A stretch of DNA of 32,394 bases from Bdellovibrionales bacterium (GCA_014323935.1 JACOND010000015.1:1-32394), one strand, 5' to 3'. Counted from the stretch's first letter, positions 17,248 to 26,342 are shown. The notes: generated by a model not told the origin, from the sequence alone. A program made the numbers and translations.

Positions 17248-18078
17248 TTAGTAATACTTGTCAAAAAGAATCTTTATAAAATTGAAATCTTCACGATATA
17301 CAATGTTTATCAAAGCTGTGTTTAATCTCTTCAAATTTTTTAAATTGAAACTTTCTATTGTTTTTAACGCTTCTACGATTACATAAACATGTTGATAATA
17401 TAAAAGATTTATCAAAGCTGTGTTTAACCCCGGCAAATCTTTTAAGTTGAAAATTTGTATTGTTTTTAACGCTTCTATAATTACATCAGGATCTTTATGA
17501 GATAAAAATTTCATTAAAGCTCTGTTAAATTCCAAAATTAATTCCATAAAATCTTTTAAGTCGAACTTTTGTGTAGTTCTCAATGTTTCTATAATTACAT
17601 AAGGATCTTCGTGAGATAAAAGCTTTATTAATTGAGTTATTATTTCAGATTTTTCAGAATCTTCTAGTTTTAATTTAACTATCGTTCTTAACGCTCCTAT
17701 AATTACATCAGGATCTTTATGAGATAAGAAATTTTGTATTTCAACTTGTTCTAATAGCTCTTTACTATTAAAATATCTCAACCCTGCAACTCCTGCTCTT
17801 ATTCTAAGAGAATCTTGTTTGAGGAGGTCTTTTATAAAGGTACTTATTATATTGTTATCAAATTCTGAGTTTTTTAATTTAAAAAATAAATCTTGAATCT
17901 GTTGGATTTTTTTAAAGTTATAATAATCATTTTGTTGAAGCGATTGAATAAGTATTTTAAGTTGTTTAAAAGTATCTTGAGGAGAATGAAATACATCTTT
18001 ACAACTACTTGTAGCATAAGAATAACTTTTTAAAGATAATATTATAACTATTAATAGTTTTTTTATTTTTAAACTCAT
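17248..18078 (-). CDS. Exported HEAT-like repeat protein (paralogue family A)
   Basis: A 276-aa member of the HEAT family. The signal peptide (KIKKLLIVIILSLKSYSYA) is nearly identical to those of the genes at 3348 and 4577, and mature sequence begins TSSCKDVFHS with Cys26. About five repeat units built on FLSHKDPDVIIxALxTI plus NxALIxLL follow. The last two units are diverging (LLYYQHVYVIVEALKTI, then VYREDFNF), and the protein ends 80 residues earlier than the longest paralogue, so it may be truncated at the 3' end. The conserved upstream block lies at 18131-18190. It faces the ankyrin gene at 14985-17063 tail to tail, 184 bases apart. Function unknown. Confidence 0.83.
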   Translation of the reverse strand: MSLKIKKLLIVIILSLKSYSYATSSCKDVFHSPQDTFKQLKILIQSLQQNDYYNFKKIQQIQDLFFKLKNSEFDNNIISTFIKDLLKQDSLRIRAGVAGLRYFNSKELLEQVEIQNFLSHKDPDVIIGALRTIVKLKLEDSEKSEIITQLIKLLSHEDPYVIIETLRTTQKFDLKDFMELILEFNRALMKFLSHKDPDVIIEALKTIQIFNLKDLPGLNTALINLLYYQHVYVIVEALKTIESFNLKNLKRLNTALINIVYREDFNFIKILFDKYY

Positions 18079-18130
18079 GTTTTATGTTTTTTCTACTTTT
18101 AAATAATAATGAAAAAATCAATCTAACAGA

Positions 18131-18190
18131 TATAAGAAGTAATATCAAATATAACTTAAAAAATCTGAAAAGTAGGTAAATTTTACAAAA
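18131..18190 (-). promoter_or_regulatory. Conserved upstream block of HEAT gene (copy 3)
   Basis: Minus-strand order TTTTGTAAAATTTACC, TACTTTTCAGATTTTTTAAG, TTATATTTGATATTA, then CTTCTTATA, shared with the blocks at 4445-4502 and 5031-5089. The core GTAAAATTTAC is palindromic. Its distance to the ATG (50-112 bases) differs from the other copies because of length changes near the start codon. Confidence 0.5.
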
Positions 18191-18538
18191 GTAATTTAAT
18201 AAATAATTTTTTGAAAATTTTAAATTTCTCTAATTTTGTTAAAATTATTATATACATGAAATTGAACTTCAAAGAATGATTTCAAATGTAATAGAACTCC
18301 CTTATTGAGAATTAATCGAAAACCTAATCTATAAGCTTAAATCTTGGTTATCTGAATTAATTTTCTATGAGGAGGAGAGGATAAGGAGTATTTACATACT
18401 CTAGTCTTAATTCTAAAGAGCATTTATAAAGGGAAATTTCATAATTCATCTCTTCTTATTAAATATAATATTTTTTTCACTTACAGATTGATTATTTCCT
18501 AATAAGATATGATTTTTTTGAGAAAAAAACTGTATAGG
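18191..18538. other. Gene-free stretch between two HEAT loci
   Basis: No coding region recognised. A short hairpin GAGTAT-TTAC-ATACTC lies at about 18387-18402. Otherwise I see only AT-rich spacer. Confidence 0.35.
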
Positions 18539-19290
18539 TTAATCCAAGCTATTTCTTATTTTTGACGCTATTTCTTTTACATCAGGATGAATTTTAGAAT
18601 CAGATAAAAGATTTATCAAAGCTGGCTCTAATTCTGGTGCATCTTTTAAACCAAGCTGTTTTATTGTTTCTAACGTTTTTAAGACGACAATTGAATCTTC
18701 ATGAGATAAAAGATTTATCAAAACTTTGTTTAATTTTGGATCTTTTAAGCTAACTCTTTTATTATTTTTAACGTTTCTAAGATTACAATCGGATTCTCAT
18801 GAGATAGAAAACTTATAAAAATTTCATTTAATCGTAGAACTTTATAAAAATCTTTGTAAGATAAAATACTCATCATAAAATGATTTATCAGTTCAGATTT
18901 TTTAGAATCTTCTAACTTTAAATCAATTATTATACTTAATCTTTATCAAATATATCTCTATTATTTTTTGTTCGATGATAAAAGCAACTTACCTTCTAAA
19001 TTTAAACGAACTATTGTTATTAAGGTTTCTATGACTATAAATGGATTTGGATGAGATAAGAAATTTTTTATTTCAACTTGTTCTAGTAGCTCTTTATTAT
19101 TAAAAGACCTTATTCCTATAAGTCCTGCTCTTATTTTGAGAAGATCTTTTTGTTCGAGGAGGTTTTTTATAAAAATAGTTATTACATTGTTATCAATTCT
19201 TGAGTTTTCTAATTTTAAGAATAACTCTCCAATCTCACCAAATTTTCCAAATCCAAATAATTTATAAATATTTTCTCGAATTATTTTACC
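18539..19290 (-). pseudogene. Decayed, 5'-truncated HEAT-repeat gene
   Basis: The intact 3' fragment (18539-18721) encodes 60 residues with INLLSHEDSIVVLKTLETI, a HEAT unit of family A. Further upstream the nucleotide sequence continues to match the family (units around 18740-18900, and 19000-19260 against 17700-17930 of the intact gene), but with stops and frame changes, including an interruption near 18935-18990. The homology fades at about 19290 without a signal peptide or the CKxVF start, so the 5' end is lost. It lies head to head with a decayed ankyrin-family gene. Confidence 0.75.
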
Positions 19291-19329
19291 TTCAAAATAA
19301 TTTTTTCTTGATATATAAGAAAAATATTT

Positions 19330-19978
19330 TTATATTTTTCTTATAACTTTTATATCAGTGAATTCAATTAAGGAGAATTTAAATAAAAAATCTCTTGTTT
19401 TATTTATTAAATTTTTCTTTAAGTTCTAATTTATTTCCCCTTTCTACTTTATCTACTAGTCATAAAAAGTCTTCTGAACTAAAAAAACTCTTTTTTTTTA
19501 TTATTTGTTAATTTCTACAATTGAAGCAAATGCATCTGATGTCTTTGATTTGTTTTTAGAAACTATAAAGGACTCTGATTTTTTAAAGTTTTTCTCAATT
19601 AAAAAAAACACCTCTTCTTATTATATGAATCTTTTATCGATAGCTCTTCTTAAATCAGCATCTTTGAATTTATCTTCTCTTGGTATGTCATCTGAAGATT
19701 ATAGAAAAGAAATGGAAAATATCAGAAAAATTATTCTTTATATTATAAATAAAACAAAAGATTTTGGAAAAGATTTTACGGGTTTAAATCCTATGACGAT
19801 AGCTTTTTTAACAGGACAATTAGATCAAGTAAAATATCTTAATAAAAAAGGTATTTCTATTTCTGAAGGCTTTTTATGGGAAACAGCAGTTTCTCTTAAA
19901 GATGTTCTTAAAGAATTAAACTTCGATAAGACTTTAAGATATTTTGAAAAAAATTCTTCTTGTAAAATGATTTTTTAA
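19330..19978 (+). pseudogene. Remnant of family B ankyrin-like gene (C-terminal 157 residues)
   Basis: The open part, 19505-19978, encodes 157 residues equivalent to the last quarter of the 640-690-aa paralogues: SSYYMNLLSIALLKSASLN corresponds to YYMDPLSEALLNVSVLN, FTGLNPMTIAFLTGQ to NFMNLTPRDIAYLTGQ, and the end NSSCKMIF keeps the terminal cysteine motif. No signal peptide, N-terminal domain or ankyrin units remain, and no good start codon exists (the open frame begins at a TTG). The 170 bases before it hold an upstream-like region (an AAGGAG at about 19370) and broken fragments. Most of the gene was probably deleted internally. Confidence 0.75.
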
Positions 19979-20129
19979 GTAAAGATTATTAAAAATAAAA
20001 GAGTTCCTATAAAAAATATTTTTATTAAAAACATAGACTCTTTTGGAATGATTTAATAAATATTTTTGTAAAATTTTCAAAAAATTATTTTTTTATTGTT
20101 TTAAAAGTTTATTTTTATAGTATTTGTTT

Positions 20130-22148
20130 ATGTTAGTTCTTAGCTTCTTTTGTAAGAAAATTTTTCTTTTTTTTCTAAAGAATTCATTTTTTATATTTTT
20201 CTCATGGAATTTATATGCACTTACTGTCTTTATACAAAGAAGTGATCCAAAAGATCCACGAATAATCACTTATAGTCCTGCCATTCATCCTTTAAGTACG
20301 AAACAGGAGTCACCTGCTCTTTATTTTAACAAAATAACTCAAGAGGCTTTCAATACCTTTAATGAAAAAAAGGAAGAAGTAAAGAAACATTTTCTAGCTC
20401 TAAAACTTTTCAATATATTAACTGTTGAACAAATCGCAGAATTATTGATTAAAGAAAATCCAAAGATTTCTTTAAATTATCTAAGTACTCTCTATAAGAA
20501 AGTTGAAACTTCAAAGATTATATCTTTTATTTTAATGAATAATTTATCTTCTAAGCAAGTTTTATTTTTACTGCTTCCCTTCTTAAGAGAAAATCTTTTA
20601 ACAGACTTCAAAATAATTCAAATTTTAGAGGCTGTAAAATTTGATCCAAATACTCTTATAAAATTTAAAGATATAGAATTTTTATTAGATTCTTCAAGTG
20701 ATTCAAAAAATGCATTTCAATCTTGGAAAGAAGATAATTTTTTTGTAATTAAAATTGAAACAGATCTTATTTATTTACCAAATAAAAGTTTTTTATCCTC
20801 TGAACTTATTATCACTTCCCTCCCTCATATAGCTACGCTCAATCACAGAGAAACTTTGATAAAATTTTTCTATGCACATCCAAAATTTAATCCTCAAATT
20901 GTAAATGAAGTTGGACAATCTCCTTTACATTTTATATTTCGTCATCAGAATTCTTTTCCTCATAAAACAACTATTAAAAATTGGGACAGTCTATTTTCTA
21001 TTATTTTTAAGAATAAGAACGTTGATCCTAATTCAAAAGATATTTATGGTGTAGTTCCTATGTCTTATGCTATTATAAATGAATTTGAAGAAGCTCTTTC
21101 TTATTATTTACAAAATAATAGAGGCATAGATTTATCTGTTAAAGATAATTATAATAGAACTTTGGTTCACTTTCTTTCTAAATCAAACTTAAAAAATAAG
21201 AAAATTATAATAAAGTTTATTATTGAACAAGTAGGTCCTGGTGTAATAATTCCTAGTAAATTTAATGAGTATTTCGATCTAGAATTCAATTTTGCTCTTT
21301 TGAAATTGAATCATCCCCTTCAAGAAATTATTTTAACCAGTTTTAAAGAACTTGATAGACAAATAGAAGAAGGTTTACCTATGATTGAAGAAAAAATAGT
21401 TTCAAGCTATAAAACTTTTGAATATTATATGAATGAATTGAATTCCTCTATAATAGCTCAAGAAAAAAATAGAGAAGAATTAGAAGAAAAACAAAATTTT
21501 CTGCCTCATATAGAAACGATAAAACTTTTAAAAATAGCTATTAAAACAAATGATTTAAGCTTGCTTCAAGCTTCTTTAAGTTATCAATATACTATAAATT
21601 TTATAAACACAGTCTTGTTCTATTTGAATGAGGAAGGAGAAAAGATTCCCTATGATCATTTATTACAGTATGCCATTGAAGAAAACACAGATCCTGAAAT
21701 CATCAGAGAGCTTATGAAATATATAAAAACTCCTTTGATCTTAACTCCTACCCCAAGTCAAAAAAATCCTAAATTTTACTATTTAGATCCTTTGTCTATA
21801 GCACTTTATTATTCTGAAATTTTAAAAATAAGCTCTGAAGGTTTATCAAAAGAAGAACACCAATTAGAAATGAAAAAAAACCAAGAGATTATTGATATTC
21901 TTATGGATTATACAAATTTTAGTGCTAAAAATTTTATGAATTTAACTCCTGTCGAATCTATTCTTTTACTTGGAAGGTTAGATCTGGTCAAAAAACTTAA
22001 AGCTAAAGGTATTCCTATTCCAAAAGATAGTTTCTTATGGAATACTCATATTCCCATGGCAAAGATTATGGAAATACAAGGTTATTACAATCTTTTAGAA
22101 GAACTAAAGCCCTCTTCTAGTTCTTTTTGTAAGACAGTTTTTAATTAA
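20130..22148 (+). CDS. Large exported ankyrin-like repeat protein (family B, copy 3)
   Basis: A 672-aa paralogue of the genes at 12927 and 14985. I start it at the ATG at 20130 (MLVLSFF) rather than the TTG two codons earlier; copy 2 also begins MLV. A long hydrophobic leader ends FFSWNLYA (about residue 34). The family block LLLPFLRENLLTDFKIIQIL lies near 148-167. Ankyrin-like units at about 228-365 contain SPLHFIF, NSKDIYGVVPMSYAI and VKDNYNRTLVHFLSK. A Glu/Lys-rich, probable coiled-coil stretch follows around 410-460. YYLDPLSIAL and NFMNLTPVESILLLG come next. The protein ends SSFCKTVFN. Its final codons form part of a strong terminator. Confidence 0.83.
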   Translation: MLVLSFFCKKIFLFFLKNSFFIFFSWNLYALTVFIQRSDPKDPRIITYSPAIHPLSTKQESPALYFNKITQEAFNTFNEKKEEVKKHFLALKLFNILTVEQIAELLIKENPKISLNYLSTLYKKVETSKIISFILMNNLSSKQVLFLLLPFLRENLLTDFKIIQILEAVKFDPNTLIKFKDIEFLLDSSSDSKNAFQSWKEDNFFVIKIETDLIYLPNKSFLSSELIITSLPHIATLNHRETLIKFFYAHPKFNPQIVNEVGQSPLHFIFRHQNSFPHKTTIKNWDSLFSIIFKNKNVDPNSKDIYGVVPMSYAIINEFEEALSYYLQNNRGIDLSVKDNYNRTLVHFLSKSNLKNKKIIIKFIIEQVGPGVIIPSKFNEYFDLEFNFALLKLNHPLQEIILTSFKELDRQIEEGLPMIEEKIVSSYKTFEYYMNELNSSIIAQEKNREELEEKQNFLPHIETIKLLKIAIKTNDLSLLQASLSYQYTINFINTVLFYLNEEGEKIPYDHLLQYAIEENTDPEIIRELMKYIKTPLILTPTPSQKNPKFYYLDPLSIALYYSEILKISSEGLSKEEHQLEMKKNQEIIDILMDYTNFSAKNFMNLTPVESILLLGRLDLVKKLKAKGIPIPKDSFLWNTHIPMAKIMEIQGYYNLLEELKPSSSSFCKTVFN

Positions 22149-22161
22149 AAACTGTCTTTTT
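22131..22161 (+). terminator. Intrinsic terminator overlapping the end of the ankyrin-like gene
   Basis: AAGACAGTTTTT, loop AATT, AAAAACTGTCTT, then T-rich sequence: a 12-bp perfect stem. The left arm and loop include the last codons and the stop of the gene, so the CKTVFN tail and the terminator share sequence. Confidence 0.85.
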
Positions 22162-22284
22162 AAGAGAAAAAATATCAGGAAACTATTAGAGTAACTTAGA
22201 ACTATAAATAAAAAATCTCAAACAAATTTAGATACTATTAAAAACAGATTATACTATTATTCAAAACTAGATTTTAAATTTTTC

Positions 22285-22304
22285 TTGTAAAATATTTTTT
22301 ACAA
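22285..22304 (+). promoter_or_regulatory. Perfect inverted repeat before the radical SAM gene
   Basis: TTGTAAAA-TATT-TTTTACAA ends 6 bases before the ATG at 22311. The TGTAAA/TTTACA half-sites are those of the palindrome upstream of the HEAT genes, with wider spacing. A repressor site over the translation start is possible; no Shine-Dalgarno site is seen. Confidence 0.45.
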
Positions 22305-22310
22305 ATTAAA

Positions 22311-23732
22311 ATGACTAAAAATATTATGAAAAATGAGAAAGATTTATTAGAAGAGATGAAAATTCGTTTGAATTCTGTTAGCTCTTCAATGTGTTTAGCA
22401 AAATGGTTACAAGTCAGCCTTCATTTAACCAATGGAAAAACTCATAGTTGTTATCACCCTCCTGCTCATAGTATTGATTTAAACGAAATATCTAAAAATC
22501 CTTCTGCTCTTCACAACACTTCACAAAAGATAAAAGAAAGAGCTATGATGTTAAAAGGAGAACGTCCTCAAGGTTGTTCTTACTGTTGGAAAATTGAAGA
22601 TTCTAAAAATCCCTACAGTGATAGGCATTACCGTTCTGCTGAACCTTGGGCTAGAGAAAAATTTTCAGACGTTTTAGAAAAAAAACTAGAAAAAGATGTT
22701 ATTCCTTCTTATATAGAAGTCAATTTCAATCAATCTTGTCAGTTTAAATGTAGCTATTGTTCTCCTCATTTATCTACAACATGGGCAGATGAAATAAAAG
22801 AATATGGTCCTTATCCTACTCTCACTCCCCATAATGATATTGCTGTTTTAAAAGAAATGGAACTATGGCCTATTCCCATTAATCAATCTAACCCCTACCG
22901 AACGGCTTTTTGGAAATGGTGGCCAGACATTTATCCTCAATTAAAAGTATTTCGTATGACAGGAGGAGAACCTTTAATTGATTTAAACACCTATAGAGTT
23001 TTAAATTATATAAAGTCTCATCCAAATTCCAATTTAGAGTTAGCTATCACAACTAATCTTTGTCCTCCTAAAAAAATGATGAATCGTTTTCAAAAAGAAT
23101 TAAAAACAATTTTAAAAGAAAAAAAGATTTTTCGCTTTATGCTTTTTCCCTCTATAGATACTTGGACCAAACAAGCAGAATACATTCGTTTTGGTTTAAA
23201 TATTCATGAGTTTGAAAAAAATGTCTTACTTTTACTCAAAGAAATTCCAGAAATTCTCATCAGTTTTATTATTACTGTAAATGCTTTATCTCCTTTTTCA
23301 CTCAAAAAATTATTAGAGAAAATCTTAGAATGGCAAAAAATAGCTAATACTTTAGGAACTTGGCACCGTAGAATTTTTTTTGACCTTCCTTATCTAAGAT
23401 CTCCAGCTTGGCAAGCTATAGATGTTTTACCTCAAGATTTAACACTGTCTTATTTTTTTGACTGTTTGAATTTTATGAATCAAAATAAATACAATAAAAA
23501 TTTATCTTATGGATTTTCAGATTTTCAAATTAATAAAATGACACGTCTTATTGATGTAACAAAAAATTCAAAATTGAGCTGTGAGCAGAAAAAAATAAAT
23601 TGTATTAACTTTTATAGATTTTTTAGTGAACATGACAAGAGAAGAAAAACAGATTTTACAGAAACTTTTCCTGAATTGCATGACTTTTGGACAAACTGCA
23701 AAAAATTAAGTCAAAATCATCAAGATTTATAA
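22311..23732 (+). CDS. Radical SAM protein with N-terminal twitch domain
   Basis: A 473-aa iron-sulfur enzyme. The radical SAM cluster motif CxxxCxxC is Cys143, Cys147 and Cys150 (SCQFKCSYC). Before it lies a twitch-like auxiliary-cluster domain with Cys28, Cys47 and the pair Cys89/Cys92 in GERPQGCSYCWKIED, the arrangement of twitch radical SAM proteins in which the auxiliary domain comes first. MTGGEPLID (about residues 222-230) is the GGE motif that contacts S-adenosylmethionine. Relatives often modify peptides or sugars, but the substrate here is unknown and no peptide precursor gene is evident nearby. An inverted repeat stands directly before the start. It converges with infC. Confidence 0.88.
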   Translation: MTKNIMKNEKDLLEEMKIRLNSVSSSMCLAKWLQVSLHLTNGKTHSCYHPPAHSIDLNEISKNPSALHNTSQKIKERAMMLKGERPQGCSYCWKIEDSKNPYSDRHYRSAEPWAREKFSDVLEKKLEKDVIPSYIEVNFNQSCQFKCSYCSPHLSTTWADEIKEYGPYPTLTPHNDIAVLKEMELWPIPINQSNPYRTAFWKWWPDIYPQLKVFRMTGGEPLIDLNTYRVLNYIKSHPNSNLELAITTNLCPPKKMMNRFQKELKTILKEKKIFRFMLFPSIDTWTKQAEYIRFGLNIHEFEKNVLLLLKEIPEILISFIITVNALSPFSLKKLLEKILEWQKIANTLGTWHRRIFFDLPYLRSPAWQAIDVLPQDLTLSYFFDCLNFMNQNKYNKNLSYGFSDFQINKMTRLIDVTKNSKLSCEQKKINCINFYRFFSEHDKRRKTDFTETFPELHDFWTNCKKLSQNHQDL

Positions 23733-23740
23733 ATCTTTAA

Positions 23741-24346
23741 TTAAAGGGCTTTTTTTTCAGACTTAGAAATGTCTACTTTTTGTTTGGTTTTTTTAGTTTT
23801 TGCATTTAAAGGAGCCATAACTAGAAATAAAATTCTTTTATCCATTTTAGCTGTAGCTTCACATATAGCAACATCTGAAAGACGTTCTTCTAATTGTTTT
23901 AATAATTTAAATCCAAGATCTTTATGTGCTATTTCACGACCAAAAAATCTAAGATTAATTTTCACTTTATGACCTTGAGCTAAAAATTCTCTAGCTTTTT
24001 GAAGCTTAATTTTAATATCTCCTTCATCCGTTCGAATTCTAATTTGGATTTCTTTAACTAAAATTTTATTTTGATTTTTTTTATTTAATTTTTCTTTCTT
24101 TTTAGTTTCAAATTTCCATTTTCCATAATTCATGATTTTACAAACCGGAGGGTCTGATTTTTTATGAATTTCAACTAAGTCTAACCCTCTAGATTGAGCC
24201 TCTTGTAAAGCTTGAAAAGGAGAAACCACTCCTATTAATTTTCCATTTTCATCAATCAGTCGAACCTTAAAAGCCTTAATTTTTTCATTTAAGCGGTGAC
24301 GCTCTTCAGGCTTAACTCTTCCTCTAAAAAATTTTCTAGGCTTAAT
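23741..24346 (-). CDS. infC: Translation initiation factor IF-3 (AUU start)
   Basis: IF-3 binds the 30S subunit, prevents joining with 50S and checks the start codon. Counting from GTG at 24229 gives only 162 residues and omits part of the N-terminal domain. The frame stays open upstream and reads KPRKFFRGRVKPEERHRLNE, then VRLIDENGKLIGVVSPFQAL, which is the normal IF-3 N-terminus. The best start is ATT at 24344-24346, with AGGA 8 bases before it, giving 201 aa. It overlaps the thrS stop codon. An AUU start in infC is known in E. coli, where IF-3 represses its own translation; the same control is likely. The usual rpmI-rplT genes do not follow. Confidence 0.9.
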   Translation of the reverse strand: MKPRKFFRGRVKPEERHRLNEKIKAFKVRLIDENGKLIGVVSPFQALQEAQSRGLDLVEIHKKSDPPVCKIMNYGKWKFETKKKEKLNKKNQNKILVKEIQIRIRTDEGDIKIKLQKAREFLAQGHKVKINLRFFGREIAHKDLGFKLLKQLEERLSDVAICEATAKMDKRILFLVMAPLNAKTKKTKQKVDISKSEKKAL

Positions 24347-26300
24347 AACTTTTATCCTGTTTAAGTAAAAAAGAAGATCTTTTATAACTAAGAATTTCTT
24401 GAGCTAATTTTTTTACAAATTCTTCAAGTTTTTGACCAGAAAATAACTCCCCTGTTCTCAAACGTACAGAAAGTGATTGAGAAAGAACTTCTTTTTGACC
24501 AAGAATCAACATATAAGGGATTTGCTGGTTTTGATATTCACGAATTTTATAAGAAAGTTTTTCATTTCTACCGTCTATTTTGCAAAAAATTTCTTTTTGT
24601 TCAAGTGTTTTTTTAATTTTTAATGAAAAATCTAGTTCCTTGTTTGTAAGAGGTAGAATAACAACAGGAATAGGAGCCAGCCAAGTAGGAAAACGAGCTT
24701 TACAATGCTCTAAATAAACTCCAAAAAATCTCTCTAAAGAGCCTAGAATAGCTCGGTGCAATAAAACCGGTCTTTCTTCCCGGTCCTCTTTATTGATATA
24801 ATTTAAGTTAAAAACTCTAGGTAAGTTAAAATCACATTGAAAGGTTCCTAACTGCCAAAACCGGTCAAAGGAATCTCTGATACTAAAGTCTAACTTAGGT
24901 CCATAAAAAGCCCCTTCCCCTTCTTGAATTTCAAAATTTAAATTTAAGTTTTCAAGAGCTGAGCTTAAAGCTTTTTCCGCTTGATTCCATAAATCTTTTT
25001 CTCCCATAAAATCTTTTGGTCTTGTAGAAAGCTCAATTTTATAATCATTTAAGCCAAAAACTTGATAAATATTTTGAAGCATTTTTATAGCATTTTGTAT
25101 TTCTGAAAGGAGTTGATCCATTCGGCAAAAGATATGAGCGTCATCTTGACAAAAACTTTTAACTCTTGTGAGGCCATGTAAAGCTCCTGTAGCTTCTTTT
25201 CGATGTAAGCGACCAAAATCAGCCACTCTCCAAGGTAGATTTTTGTAAGACCAGCGGTCTTTTTTATACAAAATACAATGTCCTGGACAATTCATGGGTT
25301 TTAAAAAAAGAGCTTTTTTATTTTGATCTTCTTCTAAAATTTGATACATATTGTTTGAGTAGTGATTGAGATGACCTGAAGATTGAAACAAATCAGAGTG
25401 ATAAATTTGAGGAGTTATAACCTCTTCATATCCGTATTCTATATATTTTTTTTCTAAAAATTTTTGTAGAGAGCGATAAACTTTTGTTCCTAGGGCTGTA
25501 AAAAAAGGACTGCCTGGAGAGAGTTCATTAAAGTAAAATAAATTTAGTTTTTTCCCTAATAAACGATGATCATTTTTTTTAGCTAAGTCTTGTTTTTGTA
25601 AAAAATCTTGAAGCTGTTTTTCTGTATGAAAAGCGGTTCCGTAAATTCTTTGTAATTGTTTTTTAGAAGAATCTCCCCTCCAATAAGCTCCTGATTGAGA
25701 TAGAATCTTAACAGCTCCTATTTGACCCAAATGCTGTACGTGAGGTCCCCGGCATAAATCTAACCAATCCCCTTGTTTATAAATACTCACTTCAGGCAGA
25801 TTTAACTCTTCAATTATTTCCTTCTTTAAAAATTCTCCTTTTTTTTCAAAATAATTGACAGCCTTTTGACTAGACCATATTTCTTTTTTTAATTCATGTT
25901 TTTCTTTTAAAATGCTTTTCATTTTTTTTTCTATAATTTCTAAATCTTCCGGGGTAAATTTTTTATCTGTGTCAAAATCATAAAAAAATGAATTTTCAAT
26001 CACAGGACCTAAAGTGATCTTTATTTCAGGCCATATAGTTTGAACAGCTTGAGCTAAAACGTGAGCTGCAGAATGTCTAATAACTTCTAAAGATTCTTTA
26101 TCTGATAAGCTAATAATTCTTATTTTATCTCCCGACTTTAATTTTGTTCGAATATCTTGGAGTTTAGAATCTTGATTTAGTAAAACAGCTACAGATTTTT
26201 TAGCTAAATGGGAACTGATACTCTGAGCGACTTCTAACGCTGTAGGACAAACTGGAAAATCCTTAACATTTCCGTCAAAAAGCTCAATTTGACAAGACAT
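24342..26300 (-). CDS. thrS: Threonyl-tRNA synthetase
   Basis: A 652-aa class II synthetase with the full bacterial domain set. An N-terminal TGS domain covers about residues 1-65, followed by the editing domain (HSAAHVLAQAV with the HxxxH metal motif, and CRGPHVQHLGQI). The catalytic core has motif 2 (RVADFGRLHRKEATGALHGLTRVKSF) with zinc ligands such as CPGH. Motif 3 is in LLHRAILGSLERFFGVYLEH. The C-terminal anticodon-binding domain covers about 545-640. The stop codon overlaps the start of infC, so the two are translationally coupled. No clear Shine-Dalgarno site precedes the ATG. Confidence 0.96.
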   Translation of the reverse strand: MSCQIELFDGNVKDFPVCPTALEVAQSISSHLAKKSVAVLLNQDSKLQDIRTKLKSGDKIRIISLSDKESLEVIRHSAAHVLAQAVQTIWPEIKITLGPVIENSFFYDFDTDKKFTPEDLEIIEKKMKSILKEKHELKKEIWSSQKAVNYFEKKGEFLKKEIIEELNLPEVSIYKQGDWLDLCRGPHVQHLGQIGAVKILSQSGAYWRGDSSKKQLQRIYGTAFHTEKQLQDFLQKQDLAKKNDHRLLGKKLNLFYFNELSPGSPFFTALGTKVYRSLQKFLEKKYIEYGYEEVITPQIYHSDLFQSSGHLNHYSNNMYQILEEDQNKKALFLKPMNCPGHCILYKKDRWSYKNLPWRVADFGRLHRKEATGALHGLTRVKSFCQDDAHIFCRMDQLLSEIQNAIKMLQNIYQVFGLNDYKIELSTRPKDFMGEKDLWNQAEKALSSALENLNLNFEIQEGEGAFYGPKLDFSIRDSFDRFWQLGTFQCDFNLPRVFNLNYINKEDREERPVLLHRAILGSLERFFGVYLEHCKARFPTWLAPIPVVILPLTNKELDFSLKIKKTLEQKEIFCKIDGRNEKLSYKIREYQNQQIPYMLILGQKEVLSQSLSVRLRTGELFSGQKLEEFVKKLAQEILSYKRSSFLLKQDKSY

Positions 26301-26342
26301 ATTTCTTATTTAACATAATTTAAACACTTAAAGAAGTTTTTT

